Origin: Candidatus Saccharibacteria bacterium oral taxon 488
GTDB lineage: Bacteria; Patescibacteriota; Saccharimonadia; Saccharimonadales; Saccharimonadaceae
NCBI GenBank assembly: GCA_010202465.1
Contig: CP047919.1
Coordinates: 434,001-498,000 of the forward strand
Length of the DNA stretch: 64,000 nt
Reading direction: 5' to 3'
The notes under the pieces are model-generated. The model searched no databases. It worked only from the letters and a program-made list of their open reading frames with translations, and was not told the DNA's origin. The translations under genes and the position numbers were made by a program. Below are positions 1 to 9,568 of the stretch, piece after piece (position 1 is the stretch's first letter; each line of letters starts with the position of its first letter).

Positions 1-1706
1 TCTGGCGTGAGCAGCGGCACTGCTTGGCGCTGCATGTTCGAGCCAGTCAAGGCGCGGTCGACGCGGGTTTTTTCGATAAACGGCACTAGCGCCGCCGTCG
101 AGCCGAGGATCTGCTTGTGAGCAGCGTCCATAAAGGTAACTTCTTCGACGTCAACCTGACCTGGCTGGAGGAATTTACGGGCGCTGACACGGCTGTCGGT
201 GAACGACTTGTCGTCATTCAAGCGTGCTCCGGCGTCGGCGATGACTTCGCTGGCTTCCTGGGCAGCATCCAGATAGACCACTTCGTCTGTCACCCGACCA
301 TCGGTGACGCGCAGGTATGGCGTCTCGATAAAGCCATACTCATTGACACGCGCGTAGGTAGCGAGGTTCAGCACCAGACCAACGTTAGCGCCCTCTGGCG
401 TCTCCACCGAGCAGATACGGCCGTAATGCGTTGGGTGAGCGTCGCGCACGTCAAAACCGGCGCGCTCGCGGCTCAAACCGCCCGGCCCCATCGAGCTCAA
501 TCGGCGCTTGTGGCTCAGTTCGGACAGTGGATTGACCTCATCGAGGAGCTGACTGAGCTGCGAACTAGTAAAGAACTCGCGCACTGCTGCCACCACTGGT
601 CGTGCATTGATCAACTGGCTCGGCGTGACGTTCTCCATATCAGCCACACTCATCCGGTCCATGGCGTTGCGCTGCATTCTGAGCATACCGACGCGGAACT
701 GACGGGCAATCAGTTCGCCGACTAGCTTGACGCGGCGATTACTCAGGGCATCGATGTCATCAGCTGGCTCTTGGGTGTTGTTGAGGCGAATGATTTCGCG
801 GATGATGGCCACCAGGTCACTCATCTGGAAAATACGATTCTCAGCGGTGTTAGCAACGTCCAGACCCAAACGCTGGTTCATCTTGTACCGGCCAACTCGA
901 CTATAATCAAATCGCTTGAAATCAAAGAACATTCGCTCAATCATCTGGCGCGCATTATCAACTGTCGCCAAGTCACCCGGCCGCAGGCGACGATAGACTT
1001 CGATCAGCGCTTCATTGGCGCCACGCGCAGTGTCTTTTTCGAGCGTTTCTTGAATGTAGCTGGTCTCGCCCGTGTCAATGTCAGCAAACAGTTCGCGAAT
1101 TTCTGACGTTTTTGGATGGCCCAAAGCCCGCAGTAATGTCGTCACTGGCAATTTACGACGGCGGTCAATCTTGACATAAATCGTGCCATTGGTTGCCGTT
1201 TCAAACTCCAGCCATGCACCACGACCTGGGATCATCTTGGCACCGTAATAGTTACGGCCAGCCACCGTATCGGCGGTAAAGAACACACCGGCTGAGCGAA
1301 TCAGCTGGCTGACTACTACGCGCTCCGTACCGTTGATGATAAAGGTACCGCGCTCGGTCATCCATGGATAATCACCGAGGTAGATTTCTTGTTCCTTGAC
1401 TTCGCCCGTGACTTTGTTGGTTAGTTCGACGGTTGCATGCAGCGGCGCTTCAAACGTCAAATTGTTTTCCTTGGCGAACTGGTCGGTGGTCTTTGGCTCG
1501 TCAAAATGATAGCTGCCGAACCGCAGTGCCAACTTCTGACCAGTATAGTCGTCAATTGGGTTAATTTCTGAAAAGATTTCGCTCAAACCATCCTCGACGA
1601 ACCAGCGCCACGAGTCCTCTTGGTGAGCGATGAGATTTGGCATGGCGATCGCACTGTCTGTTCCAGTGAAAAAGACGCGCGCGCCACGAGTGGTCTGTTG
1701 AGCCAC
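1..1706 (-). CDS. rpoB: DNA-directed RNA polymerase beta subunit, N-terminal part (runs off window)
   Basis: This is the 5' part (568 codons) of the beta subunit of RNA polymerase. The reverse strand reads without a stop and contains the RpoB motif VVVSQLIRSAGVFF preceded by DYPWMTERGTFIINGTER, typical of the conserved N-terminal (protrusion) region. I chose the GTG at 1706 because GAGGAG lies 8 nt upstream; the next in-frame ATG comes 17 codons in and has no such site. The 3' end and the rifampicin region lie partly or wholly beyond the window edge. Identity is firm; only the exact start is open. Confidence 0.96.
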   Translation of the reverse strand, partial: MAQQTTRGARVFFTGTDSAIAMPNLIAHQEDSWRWFVEDGLSEIFSEINPIDDYTGQKLALRFGSYHFDEPKTTDQFAKENNLTFEAPLHATVELTNKVTGEVKEQEIYLGDYPWMTERGTFIINGTERVVVSQLIRSAGVFFTADTVAGRNYYGAKMIPGRGAWLEFETATNGTIYVKIDRRRKLPVTTLLRALGHPKTSEIRELFADIDTGETSYIQETLEKDTARGANEALIEVYRRLRPGDLATVDNARQMIERMFFDFKRFDYSRVGRYKMNQRLGLDVANTAENRIFQMSDLVAIIREIIRLNNTQEPADDIDALSNRRVKLVGELIARQFRVGMLRMQRNAMDRMSVADMENVTPSQLINARPVVAAVREFFTSSQLSQLLDEVNPLSELSHKRRLSSMGPGGLSRERAGFDVRDAHPTHYGRICSVETPEGANVGLVLNLATYARVNEYGFIETPYLRVTDGRVTDEVVYLDAAQEASEVIADAGARLNDDKSFTDSRVSARKFLQPGQVDVEEVTFMDAAHKQILGSTAALVPFIEKTRVDRALTGSNMQRQAVPLLTP

Positions 1707-1837
1707 AGGCGTTACTCCTCGCATTGATTATAATTGGTGATCACGGCCGGAAGATCTCTTAGTCTCAGCACGAGCCTGAGGTTTGCCCGCCCATCAAGCT
1801 CGCCCCTCGCTAAAACTACACTACTTCACTGTGACAC

Positions 1838-1866
1838 ATTATGACGCATAGGACGACGAATTGCAA
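1838..1866 (-). promoter_or_regulatory. Predicted rpoB promoter
   Basis: TTGCAA (1866-1861), a 17-nt spacer and CATAAT (1843-1838) on the reverse strand match a sigma70-type promoter. Transcription from about 1830 would give a leader of about 125 nt before the rpoB GTG. A second TATAAT at 1732-1727 lies too close to the Shine-Dalgarno to be compatible with it. No ribosomal-protein gene precedes rpoB here, so it appears to start its own transcript. Confidence 0.55.
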
Positions 1867-1893
1867 GAGAAAATAAAGAAAAATTGACTATTG

Positions 1894-2556
1894 TTAAGCA
1901 GCGGCTAGTTCTAAACGAAGGCACACTTCACCCAGTAATCTAGCCGCACGCTCACCGTCAGTGATCGTCGCTAACCATTCCCAGCTTCCATCGGTTTGAA
2001 GTTGCGCCGTATGTAGTCGATAATTACCAGCGACACCGCCAACCGAGTCACGTTTGACAATACGGCTAACTTGGTGATTTTGCGGATTAATATCTTTGAC
2101 GTGACCCGGTAGTAGTAGAGCCCGCTCGTCAATATACATACCAAGATATGTTGGCCGATTATTTGGCCCAGTCTCATGATTAAGTACCGCATTTACCAGT
2201 CCCCGAAACAGATCCCAGCGTTTCATATTTCTAGCCCCATACCGCTCGAGATATATCAGATTATTATCCTGTACATCCGGAATATCTGAGGCCAAGCCTA
2301 AGGCATCGGTTCGACCTACACTTGCTGCCGCCTTGATTGACGCATCTGCGAGCGCAACATAGATACCACCCTCGGCAAGATCGGCTTGCCTCCGAAGTAC
2401 TTCGGGCGTAAACTGTTCAGATTGATACAATCGCCTTGTCTCGCAAGCGCTGATATCTGGCTTCACATGTACGAGAGACTCAACCCACAAGTGGCGTAGC
2501 TCATCACACAATGAATCGGTAATATCACCACCACTTAATCGAACTGTCTCGATCAT
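1894..2556 (-). CDS. Conserved-looking unknown protein, third gene of the dcd-tmk operon
   Basis: A soluble protein of 220 residues with no signal peptide or membrane segment. I do not recognise the family. An N-terminal helical part (residues 10-60) is followed by GGIYVALADASIKAAASVGR, whose strand-strand-helix look is reminiscent of GNAT acetyltransferases, but no clear acetyl-CoA loop is visible. The ATG at 2556 has AGGAGAGGA just upstream. It follows tmk by 25 bp on the same strand, so it is probably co-transcribed with dcd and tmk; that does not by itself prove a role in nucleotide metabolism. Confidence 0.75.
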   Translation of the reverse strand: MIETVRLSGGDITDSLCDELRHLWVESLVHVKPDISACETRRLYQSEQFTPEVLRRQADLAEGGIYVALADASIKAAASVGRTDALGLASDIPDVQDNNLIYLERYGARNMKRWDLFRGLVNAVLNHETGPNNRPTYLGMYIDERALLLPGHVKDINPQNHQVSRIVKRDSVGGVAGNYRLHTAQLQTDGSWEWLATITDGERAARLLGEVCLRLELAAA

Positions 2557-2581
2557 GTCCTCTCCTGTTTATGAAAATATA

Positions 2582-3229
2582 CTACAAGTATCGAGTAATG
2601 CTGTCAAGAATCCGCGCGTGTACTTCCTTCGGCGTGCCGGTGGCTGACAATAGCGGGATATTTCGCTCGGCGGCGATAGCCTCATAGGCGTGGTTAACCC
2701 TGTCCTGAAACGACTGCTCACGCGACTCAAATGTATCAGGATGAGTGATGCGCCCGCGCTCCGCGATGCGTTGCTGGCGCTGGGCGTCACTGAGTGTCAA
2801 GACCACCATCGCGTCCGGCTGCAGGTATCGCTCATCGGTAAATAACTTTGTCATCCGCATAATCTCCTCTGTGTCCAGTTCGTCACCATAGCCCTGATAA
2901 GCCAGTGTCGAGATATAATTACGCGCACTGAGGACGATTTCGCCGCGCTGCAGAGCTGGCTGAATCTTTTCGCGCCACAACTCGCGCCGCGCCGCCGAAA
3001 ACAACGCTAGGTTAATTTCGCTAGAGCGCACTAGATTGCCATTCTTGACAATACGCCTCAGTTCATTGGCTACGGGCGTTGACTTTTCTGGATCGTCGCT
3101 ACCTGGCTCTTCGACCACACACACTACATGGCCGCGCGCCTGAAAATAATCCGCCAGCATGGCTACTTGGGTTGACTTGCCGGTGCCGTCGTTGCCTTCG
3201 ATGACGATGTATCGACCGGGACGGTTCAT
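2582..3229 (-). CDS. tmk: Thymidylate (dTMP) kinase
   Basis: Phosphorylates dTMP to dTDP with ATP, the step after ThyA. The P-loop GNDGTGKST is at residues 13-21, a DE/GR-type substrate region is seen around SARNYISTLAYQGYG (101-115), and a lid-like QRQQRIAERGR lies near 150. The length of 215 residues is normal for the family. Its ATG overlaps the stop of dcd by 4 bp (ATGA), so translation is probably coupled. Together with dcd, folA and thyA nearby it forms a route to dTTP. Confidence 0.93.
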   Translation of the reverse strand: MNRPGRYIVIEGNDGTGKSTQVAMLADYFQARGHVVCVVEEPGSDDPEKSTPVANELRRIVKNGNLVRSSEINLALFSAARRELWREKIQPALQRGEIVLSARNYISTLAYQGYGDELDTEEIMRMTKLFTDERYLQPDAMVVLTLSDAQRQQRIAERGRITHPDTFESREQSFQDRVNHAYEAIAAERNIPLLSATGTPKEVHARILDSITRYL

Positions 3230-3945
3230 TTGATACCCTCGCTTAGCCCGACGATAGTCACCGGTGCATGACGCCGATCCTTGAACGCCCGCGGCAGCAT
3301 CGTTTCTGGACGCCAGCTATGGATGAGCTCAGCAAGGTCGTCAGTATGCTGATATTTGCCGCTGATGCCGCCACGCCCGTCAGCGTAGCCACCATCCACC
3401 GGCCCGGTCTGGTGAAAAATTAATTGCCCGATGCGCTCGCCGACTGGCAGTACCACGCTTTCGTGCTTGTTCAAATTGTAAATCTCGAGCGTAATCCGAT
3501 TGATATAGCCCGGATCGATCCAGCCGGCATCAAAACACACCGCCACGCCGTTACGGCCCCACGAGCTGCGGCTTTTCACCTCAGCCGCGCCGCCGTGCGC
3601 CCGAATCCCCACAAACTCGTGGGTATGCGCCAAGATCCGCTCGCCAGGGCGCAGTACAATGATTGGATGATCGTCCGGAATATTACGAAACCGCCTAAAG
3701 CCGTTATGTTCGCACCACTCGGCGTGCGGTATCGCCATCAGCGGCCCCTTAAAATACCGCGCCACCTCCGCTTCGTCAAATGGATTATAGACGCTTGACT
3801 GATCGTCAAATTCCTGTTTATAAAAATAATGTCCCAGCGTAAAATCTAGGCTAGCTTCTGACACATTGTCTGGGTCAAACGGCGTACAGACGATCGTTCC
3901 CTCCTCGATTGCTGCCAAAATTTCCCGGTTTGAATACACGCTCAT
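3226..3945 (-). CDS. dcd: dCTP deaminase (trimeric dUTPase fold)
   Basis: Converts dCTP to dUTP, or to dUMP if bifunctional, feeding dUMP to thymidylate synthase. The dUTPase-fold motifs KSRSSWGRNGV, DAGWIDPGY and ITLEIYNLNKHE appear in order around residues 125-165; the Glu of TLEIYN is the catalytic residue in known Dcd enzymes. At 239 residues it is longer than E. coli Dcd (193), mostly from an insertion between the N-terminal strand and the active site. GAGGAGG lies 6 nt before the ATG. It is the first gene of the leftward dcd-tmk-2556 operon. Mono- or bifunctionality cannot be decided from sequence alone. Confidence 0.9.
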   Translation of the reverse strand: MSVYSNREILAAIEEGTIVCTPFDPDNVSEASLDFTLGHYFYKQEFDDQSSVYNPFDEAEVARYFKGPLMAIPHAEWCEHNGFRRFRNIPDDHPIIVLRPGERILAHTHEFVGIRAHGGAAEVKSRSSWGRNGVAVCFDAGWIDPGYINRITLEIYNLNKHESVVLPVGERIGQLIFHQTGPVDGGYADGRGGISGKYQHTDDLAELIHSWRPETMLPRAFKDRRHAPVTIVGLSEGIK

Positions 3946-3992
3946 GCCGCGCCTCCTCTTGTTTATCTTACCTCACTCCCCCGAGTGATTCT

Positions 3993-4021
3993 ATTATGAC
4001 AATATTTACCCGCTCGAGCAA
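3993..4021 (-). promoter_or_regulatory. Predicted promoter of the dcd-tmk operon
   Basis: TTGCTC (4021-4016), 17 nt and an extended -10 TGTCATAAT (CATAAT at 3998-3993) on the reverse strand. The leader that follows contains a small hairpin CACTC-GGGG-GAGTG before the Shine-Dalgarno. The same extended -10 TGTCATAAT is used in front of thyA. Confidence 0.6.
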
Positions 4022-4043
4022 GCTTTTCGTAAATTTTACATCA

Positions 4044-4052
4044 TGCTAGACT
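4044..4052 (+). promoter_or_regulatory. Extended -10 of folA, leaderless arrangement
   Basis: TGCTAGACT has the TGn extension followed by a TAGACT hexamer at 4047-4052. Only six bases separate it from the folA ATG, so transcription would begin at or within a base or so of the start codon. No convincing -35 is seen. Confidence 0.45.
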
Positions 4053-4058
4053 GGGGTT

Positions 4059-4556
4059 ATGGAGAAAGCCATCATCGTTGCTTATGGTACCAACCGCGCC
4101 ATCGGCCGAGGTGGTGATTTGCCGTGGGGGCGGAGCTTGCCAGCAGATTTGGCGAATTTCAAGCGGCTAACCAAAGGTAGCGACGTCATTATGGGCCGAA
4201 AAACCTTTGAATCAATCGGCTGCCGTCCGCTGCCAGAGCGTGAAAACATCGTCATTTCCTCGCGGCCGACGGGTGTTAAGGGCGTCCTCACCGCAGTGAA
4301 CCTAGAAAGCGCCCTAGCGCTAGCTCGTTACAAAACCTTCATCATCGGTGGGGCGCGGGTGTATGGCGATGCGCTGAACACACCAGAGATTGACACTATC
4401 TACGCCACCGAGGTCGACGCTGCATTCCCAGACGCTGACACCTTTTTCCCCGAGATTGACATGACCACCTGGCAGGAAGTGAGCCGCGCCCATCATCCGG
4501 CAGACGACAACAACGCCTACGATTTTGATTTTGTGATATATCGCCGGATAATTTAG
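4059..4556 (+). CDS. folA: Dihydrofolate reductase
   Basis: Reduces dihydrofolate to tetrahydrofolate with NADPH, regenerating the cofactor consumed by ThyA. The family signature is clear: IIVAYGTNRAIGRGGDLPW at the N terminus (substrate/nicotinamide loop), VIMGRKTFESIG around residue 45, VISSRP around 67 and the NADPH loop FIIGGARVYGDAL around 106. The active-site acid is Asp in GGDLPW. Length 165 is typical. It converges with thyA across an 82-bp gap without an obvious terminator and diverges from dcd. Confidence 0.95.
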   Translation: MEKAIIVAYGTNRAIGRGGDLPWGRSLPADLANFKRLTKGSDVIMGRKTFESIGCRPLPERENIVISSRPTGVKGVLTAVNLESALALARYKTFIIGGARVYGDALNTPEIDTIYATEVDAAFPDADTFFPEIDMTTWQEVSRAHHPADDNNAYDFDFVIYRRII

Positions 4557-4638
4557 CTAGGCTCAATTCCCAACACCTTTGGATAATTTAGTACGCCAAC
4601 AAATTACTAAACAGTTGCCGAAGACTGGCACGAACACA

Positions 4639-5577
4639 TTACACCGCAATCGGCGCCTTGATCGGTGGATGATGTTCATACCCCTCTAGGCGAATATCAT
4701 CAACGGTAAAATCGTCGATATTCTTGATATCCGGATTCAGCCACAGTTTTGGCAGCGGCAGCGGACGGCGCGACAACTGCTCATCGACCTGCGCGTGGTG
4801 ATTATTGTAAATATGCGCGCTATTCAGGGTGTGGATGAATTCGCCGGGCTGCTTGTCAGTTACCTGGGCGATCATCGACAGCAGTAGGGAGTAGCTGGCG
4901 ATGTTAAACGGCACGCCGAGGAACATATCTGCCGAACGCTGGGTCAGCGCCAAGTCCAGCTTATCTTTCTCACCGTCCTCGCCTGGCCGCACATTAAACT
5001 GGAACATGGTGTGGCACGGCGGCAGTCCGCCCGACTGTACGATGTCATCAATTTCCGCCACATTCCAAGCACTAACGATATTGCGCCGCGATGTTGGATT
5101 ATTTTGTATCATGTCAATGGCGTTTTGGATTTGGTCAAGCGTCCCGCCCTTGCCATCCGGCCATTTGCGCCACTGCACGCCGTAAACTGGCCCCAGATCA
5201 CCCCATTCCTCGGCAAACGCGTGGTCGGTTGCAATTCGCCCAATGAATTGCTTCATGCCAGCGCGCCACTCCTCGCCATTGATCTCCGGGATACTTTGAC
5301 CGGTTTTCTCCAGATAATTCTTGTACGGCCACTCGTCCCAAATATGCACGCCGTTTTGCGCCAGATACTCAATGTTGCCCGTACCCTTGAGGAACCAAAG
5401 CAGCTCATGTGCCACGCTGTTGAAATATAATTTCTTGGTGGTTATCGCCGGAAACCCATCCGCCAGATCATACCGCGTCTGCACACCAAATACTTCCGTT
5501 GTACCGGTGCCAGTCCGGTCACCTTTCCCCACACCGCTGTCACGAACGTGCCGCAGCGTATCTAGATATTGTCTCAT
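4639..5577 (-). CDS. thyA: Thymidylate synthase
   Basis: Methylates dUMP to dTMP using methylene-tetrahydrofolate. The catalytic cysteine is in [12 protein letters not shown] (around residue 187), with [16 protein letters not shown] and the C-terminal HxxY-type motif [11 protein letters not shown] after it; DRTGTGT near the N terminus is the phosphate-binding arginine loop. Length 312 fits the ThyA family, which uses folate and matches the presence of folA rather than ThyX. GAGGAGGGG lies just before the ATG. Confidence 0.96.
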   Translation of the reverse strand: MRQYLDTLRHVRDSGVGKGDRTGTGTTEVFGVQTRYDLADGFPAITTKKLYFNSVAHELLWFLKGTGNIEYLAQNGVHIWDEWPYKNYLEKTGQSIPEINGEEWRAGMKQFIGRIATDHAFAEEWGDLGPVYGVQWRKWPDGKGGTLDQIQNAIDMIQNNPTSRRNIVSAWNVAEIDDIVQSGGLPPCHTMFQFNVRPGEDGEKDKLDLALTQRSADMFLGVPFNIASYSLLLSMIAQVTDKQPGEFIHTLNSAHIYNNHHAQVDEQLSRRPLPLPKLWLNPDIKNIDDFTVDDIRLEGYEHHPPIKAPIAV

Positions 5578-5599
5578 AACCCCTCCTCGTCTTTTCTTA

Positions 5600-5628
5600 A
5601 TTATGACAATATCTCAGCGCAACCACAA
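5600..5628 (-). promoter_or_regulatory. Predicted thyA promoter
   Basis: TTGTGG (5628-5623), a 17-nt spacer and CATAAT (5605-5600) extended to TGTCATAAT on the reverse strand. A short leader with a strong Shine-Dalgarno follows. Confidence 0.55.
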
Positions 5629-5702
5629 GCGAAAATAGCGGTAGTTTTCACAACGTCACGCCATATTGAATACATTTATGAATCGCGGGGGCTTCTTGGA
5701 GC

Positions 5703-6302
5703 CTACGATAACTTGCTCAATACCTTATCCACCAGTCCATACTGTACTGCCTCCTGAGGGCTCATCCAGTAGTCGCGCTCCATGTCGGCCTTGACCTTAG
5801 AGAGCTTCTGTCCGGTGTTTTTGGCCATGATTTTGGCCAGCATCTCCTTCACTTCCAGCGTCTCTTTCAGGTCAATTTCCATGTCGGTCACCTTGCCCCG
5901 CGTACCAGAGGACGGCTGGTGAATCATCACCTTGGCGTGCGGCAGGCAAAATCGCTTGCCCTTGGCGCCAGAGCTGAGTAGAAACGCACCCATGCTGGCC
6001 TGCAAGCCAATGCCATAGGTCGCCACGTCCGGCTTGATAAAATTCATGGTGTCGTAAATCGCCATGCCATCATAGACACTGCCGCCCGGACTGTTGATAT
6101 AGAGCGAGATGTCCGCCCCTGGGTCAACGTACGCCAGGTGCAGTAGCTGCGCCACCACGCTGTTAGCAGTATGCTCGTTAACCTCCTCGCCGAGGAAAAT
6201 AATCCGCTCATTGAGCAGCCGCGAATAAATATCAAACGCCCGCTCGCCGTCGGCCGACTTTTCGATGACAGTGGGGATGAGATAGCTAGCTGGCCTTGTC
6301 AT
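5703..6302 (-). CDS. clpP: ATP-dependent Clp protease proteolytic subunit
   Basis: Serine peptidase subunit that forms the barrel used by Clp ATPases; a ClpC-type ATPase is also encoded in this window (42104). The catalytic triad is visible: Ser in [14 protein letters not shown] (about residue 97), His in [11 protein letters not shown] (about 122) and Asp in [12 protein letters not shown] (about 171). YINSPGGSV is the oxyanion/N-terminal strand motif. Length 199 is standard. It follows tig by 17 bp in the same orientation, the common bacterial tig-clpP order, but no clpX follows. Confidence 0.96.
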   Translation of the reverse strand: MTRPASYLIPTVIEKSADGERAFDIYSRLLNERIIFLGEEVNEHTANSVVAQLLHLAYVDPGADISLYINSPGGSVYDGMAIYDTMNFIKPDVATYGIGLQASMGAFLLSSGAKGKRFCLPHAKVMIHQPSSGTRGKVTDMEIDLKETLEVKEMLAKIMAKNTGQKLSKVKADMERDYWMSPQEAVQYGLVDKVLSKLS

Positions 6303-6319
6303 ATGTACTCGCCGAAACC

Positions 6320-7606
6320 TTATTTACTATTCAGCTCAACCAGCTTGTCGATCGTCTTGTCGGTGATCATCCGATTGGCGATGTCACGGTGGACGTTTGG
6401 ATCGTCAAATCGCGCGGCCAGCTTGGCGTCCTTGCCGTACTGCTGCTTGAAGGTGGAAATTTGCCTATCAAGCTCCTCGCGGCTAACCTCTACGCCCAGC
6501 TCCTTCGATAGCTCAGCCAGCACCAGGCCAGCCTTGACCCGCTTTTCAGCCGCCGGGCGAGCCTCTTTTTTCTGCCAGTCGGCTTTATCCTTGAAGCCTT
6601 GCGTCTTTAGATACGAGTCCATTGTCAGGCCGCGATATGACAAATTTTGCATCAAGTCTTGTTCAATTGACCGCATCTGATCGTCGATCAATAGCTCTGG
6701 CAGCGCTACCTTGGAGCTATCCGCCAATTCCGCCACCAGCTCATCCTTGAGCTTCTCCTTGGCCTCGCGCTCTTTTTGCGCAGTGATTTCGCGCTTGATG
6801 TCCGCCTTGAGCTCTTTGATGTCGGTGAACGGGCCGCATTTGGCGGCAAATTCATCATTGAGCTCCGGTAGCTTCAGCTCATTTACTTTGTGCAGTGTCA
6901 CGCTAAACACCACCTTGGCGTCGGCTAGATTTTCAGCGTGATAATCCTTCGGAAATTCGAGATCGAGATCAAATGTCTCGCCGGCCTTGTGACCGACCAC
7001 GCCCTCTTCAAAGCCGGGGATAAACTGACCGCCACCCAGCTTCAGGGCAAAATCCTTGGCCGAACCGCCGTCAAACGCCACGCCGTCTTTCTTGCCAACA
7101 AAGTCGATGATCACTTCGTCGCCATCCTTAGCTGCGCGCTTGACCTCGGTTTTGTCGACAAAATTCTGCTGCATTCGTTCGATAATTTCATTGACGTCTT
7201 TGGCTTCAACCTTGACGGCCTGAGGTTTGGCCTTGAGCTTTTTGTAATCGCCTAACTTGACTGGCGGCACAACAGTCGCCTCGGCGGTAAACTCAACTTC
7301 TTGATTGGGAACAAATTTCTTGACCTCAACGCTCGGCCGCTCTAGCGCCTGCAGCTTCTCGTTCATAAAGGCCTCAGCCACCGCCTTGGACAGGGCGTTG
7401 TCGAGTACCTGCTCCTGGAGCGCCATTGGATTGACGTGCTTGGCAGCCACGCTGACCGGCACTTTACCCTTACGAAATCCCGGCACCTTGAGGTCGCGCG
7501 CCATCTTGGTCAGCGCCACCTGCTCAGCCGCATTCAGCTCGTCCGCCCCCAGCGTAATTGTCAAACAAACCTTGGTATCTGATAGTTTCTTTACAGTCGT
7601 CTTCAT
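6320..7606 (-). CDS. tig: Trigger factor (ribosome-associated chaperone, PPIase)
   Basis: Binds nascent chains at the ribosome exit. The N-terminal ribosome-binding signature appears as [10 protein letters not shown] (residues 40-49). A central FKBP-type PPIase domain follows ([17 protein letters not shown] and [16 protein letters not shown], residues 148-210), and then the long helical C-terminal arms. Length 428 is usual. The ATG at 7606 lies 8 nt behind a TATAAT and has no Shine-Dalgarno, so the mRNA is probably leaderless. It is the first gene of tig-clpP. Confidence 0.95.
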   Translation of the reverse strand: MKTTVKKLSDTKVCLTITLGADELNAAEQVALTKMARDLKVPGFRKGKVPVSVAAKHVNPMALQEQVLDNALSKAVAEAFMNEKLQALERPSVEVKKFVPNQEVEFTAEATVVPPVKLGDYKKLKAKPQAVKVEAKDVNEIIERMQQNFVDKTEVKRAAKDGDEVIIDFVGKKDGVAFDGGSAKDFALKLGGGQFIPGFEEGVVGHKAGETFDLDLEFPKDYHAENLADAKVVFSVTLHKVNELKLPELNDEFAAKCGPFTDIKELKADIKREITAQKEREAKEKLKDELVAELADSSKVALPELLIDDQMRSIEQDLMQNLSYRGLTMDSYLKTQGFKDKADWQKKEARPAAEKRVKAGLVLAELSKELGVEVSREELDRQISTFKQQYGKDAKLAARFDDPNVHRDIANRMITDKTIDKLVELNSK

Positions 7607-7614
7607 GACTACCT

Positions 7615-7643
7615 ATTATAACAGGGGTAACGCTAAATCTCAA
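7615..7643 (-). promoter_or_regulatory. Promoter of tig-clpP
   Basis: TTGAGA (7643-7638), 17 nt and a perfect TATAAT (7620-7615) on the reverse strand. The -35 lies inside the 3' end of hisS. The expected transcription start falls within one or two bases of the tig ATG. Confidence 0.65.
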
Positions 7644-8970
7644 ACGCTGCGTCGTCATCACCGTCGTAGCGCCGATCCTTGACCACGCTGATCATTCGCT
7701 CGAGGCTGACTTTTTGTTCGGTTGACTCGATGAGATTCTTGATCGTGTAGACACCCGAAGCGATCTCTTCCTCGCCGACAAACGCTACGAATGGGATGTT
7801 CTTTTTGAGCGCGGTTTTCAGCTGCTTGTCTAACTTACGCCCACTGAAATCTAACTCGGCCCGCACTCCCTCGCTGCGCAGCGACCGCGCCAAAGTATCT
7901 GCACCACCTAGCGATGCCGCGTCCACCGCGATGATGTACACATCGGTATGCGTCGTTAGTTTTGGCAGTAAGTCATGCACCTCGAGGAACTGCTGCATGG
8001 TCGTCGCACCGAGCCCCACGCCGACCGTGGCGACTGGCTCAACACCGAACAGTCCGACCAGCCCATCATAGCGCCCGCCGCCAAATAGCGCTCGATTATT
8101 CTCCGGCGAATTATCAAAAAACTCAAACACCGTACCAGTATAATAATCCAGCCCGCGCATCAGCGTCACGTCGAACATCGCATTGCCGATGCCTTTCTGA
8201 CGCAGCAGGGTCATCACCTGGCGAAGCTGCTGGACACTCGGGCTATCCGCCAACTCCTCCGACAGGTCATCGACACTGCGCATGCTGATTAGCTGCGCCA
8301 ACTTTGGCAGGCCTGCCTTGGCCTCTTCTGAGCCGAAAATCTCGATGGCTTGCTCGCGGAAAGCTTCCGGCGAAATCTTATTCTTTCGATCAAGTAGCCG
8401 CGTCATCATCTGGGCGCCGATCACATCGAGACCGAGAAACCCGCTCATCAACTGATTGATCAGCTGGCGATTATTCACCCGCACCGTAAACATGTCTTCG
8501 CGCGCACCAAAGTTCATGATGCTGCGGTAGCCAAACTCGATGATCTCCGCGTCCGCCCACGGCCCTTCCGCACCAAACAGGTCGGCGTTCAGCTGCCAAA
8601 ACTCGCGCTCCCGTCCGCGCTGCGGCCGTTCGTAGCGCATGAAATTAGCGATAGAATAGAGCCGGGCCGGCATGGCCAGTTCCTGGCGCCGACCGGCCAC
8701 CATGCGGGAAATCGACGGCGTCATCTCTGGGCGAATTGCCACCTGACGACCACCACGATCGGTAAATAGATACGTCTGCTCGCCCGCTAATTCCTGCCCC
8801 GACTTGGCGGTGTAAATATCCAGCGGCTCGAGCAAGGGTGCACCGTACTCCTCATACCCAAAACTCTGCGCCGTGGCGTGCCACACCTTGAAAATATAAT
8901 TCTGCAGGCGCTTGTCCTCCGGGAAATAATCGCGCGCGCCCTTATAACTCTGGGTCGATAAATTGCTCAT
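7633..8970 (-). CDS. hisS: Histidyl-tRNA synthetase
   Basis: Class II aminoacyl-tRNA synthetase that charges tRNA-His. Motif 2 is seen as YSIANFMRYERPQRGREREFWQLN (two arginines), the His-specific motif as MRGLDYYTGTVFEFF, and motif 3 as GGGRYDGLVGLFG...VGVGLGATTM. A C-terminal anticodon-binding domain follows. I start it at the ATG at 8970 (SNLSTQSYKGARDYFPED), which places the usual N terminus correctly; an upstream in-frame ATG at 9015 would add 15 atypical residues. Resulting length 445. No clear Shine-Dalgarno is present. Confidence 0.94.
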   Translation of the reverse strand: MSNLSTQSYKGARDYFPEDKRLQNYIFKVWHATAQSFGYEEYGAPLLEPLDIYTAKSGQELAGEQTYLFTDRGGRQVAIRPEMTPSISRMVAGRRQELAMPARLYSIANFMRYERPQRGREREFWQLNADLFGAEGPWADAEIIEFGYRSIMNFGAREDMFTVRVNNRQLINQLMSGFLGLDVIGAQMMTRLLDRKNKISPEAFREQAIEIFGSEEAKAGLPKLAQLISMRSVDDLSEELADSPSVQQLRQVMTLLRQKGIGNAMFDVTLMRGLDYYTGTVFEFFDNSPENNRALFGGGRYDGLVGLFGVEPVATVGVGLGATTMQQFLEVHDLLPKLTTHTDVYIIAVDAASLGGADTLARSLRSEGVRAELDFSGRKLDKQLKTALKKNIPFVAFVGEEEIASGVYTIKNLIESTEQKVSLERMISVVKDRRYDGDDDAAFEI

Positions 8971-9033
8971 GGTTGCTTTTATTGTGGCATAGTGGGGCGA
9001 ATTTTTCAATAACACCCGGGGCAGCGTCGGATA

Positions 9034-9561
9034 TCAACCGAGCACATGCTGCTGCAACCAGCAATACATCGCCACAGTCGCTGCCGCGCCGACGTTGATG
9101 GAGCGGGTTGAGCCAAATTGCTCAATGGCAACCATCTTGTCCGCCGCCTGCGCCATCTCCTCGGAAATGCCCGGCCCTTCCTGGCCAAACACCAGCACCA
9201 CGCGCTTCGGCAAGGTCGTCTCCGACATATTGATACTGCCCGGGATATTATCAATCGCGATGATTATCCTGCCTTCAGACCGCATTAACTCAACAAACTC
9301 CGCTGTCGAACCAACATAATGCACGTGCAAATATTTATCCGTCATCATGGCGCCGCGCTTGTTCCACTGCCGCCGCCCGATGACATAAATCTGCCGCACG
9401 CCAAACGCATTGGCACTCCTGACGATCGTCCCCATATTAAAATCCCGCTCGGTGTTCTCCAGAGCAATCACCAAGCCATGATCCTTGGCGTCCAGCTCTT
9501 TTATAATCTCCGCCTCGCTCTGACCTTTGAATTTGTCAATCACATTTCGCGTATCTTGCAT
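9034..9561 (-). CDS. TrmH/SpoU-family RNA 2'-O-methyltransferase
   Basis: A SPOUT-class methyltransferase that transfers a methyl group from SAM to a ribose in tRNA or rRNA. Three family motifs are visible: NMGTIVRSANAFGV (motif 1, residues 42-55), VLVFGQEGPGIS (motif 2, SAM knot) and IEQFGSTRSINVGAAATVAM (motif 3). At 175 residues it is only the catalytic domain with no N-terminal substrate-binding domain, so the target (TrmH, TrmL or RlmB-like) cannot be named. The ATG lies 7 nt behind a -10 hexamer and lacks a Shine-Dalgarno. It is followed by hisS. Confidence 0.88.
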   Translation of the reverse strand: MQDTRNVIDKFKGQSEAEIIKELDAKDHGLVIALENTERDFNMGTIVRSANAFGVRQIYVIGRRQWNKRGAMMTDKYLHVHYVGSTAEFVELMRSEGRIIIAIDNIPGSINMSETTLPKRVVLVFGQEGPGISEEMAQAADKMVAIEQFGSTRSINVGAAATVAMYCWLQQHVLG

Positions 9562-9568
9562 CTCTGTT

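Noticed and set aside
117..1106. Two long + strand frames opposite rpoB
   Set aside because: They mirror the codon bias of rpoB on the other strand; no domain or start signal.
1727..1732. TATAAT directly before the rpoB Shine-Dalgarno
   Set aside because: Transcription from it would start inside the ribosome site; a better-spaced promoter lies at 1838-1866.
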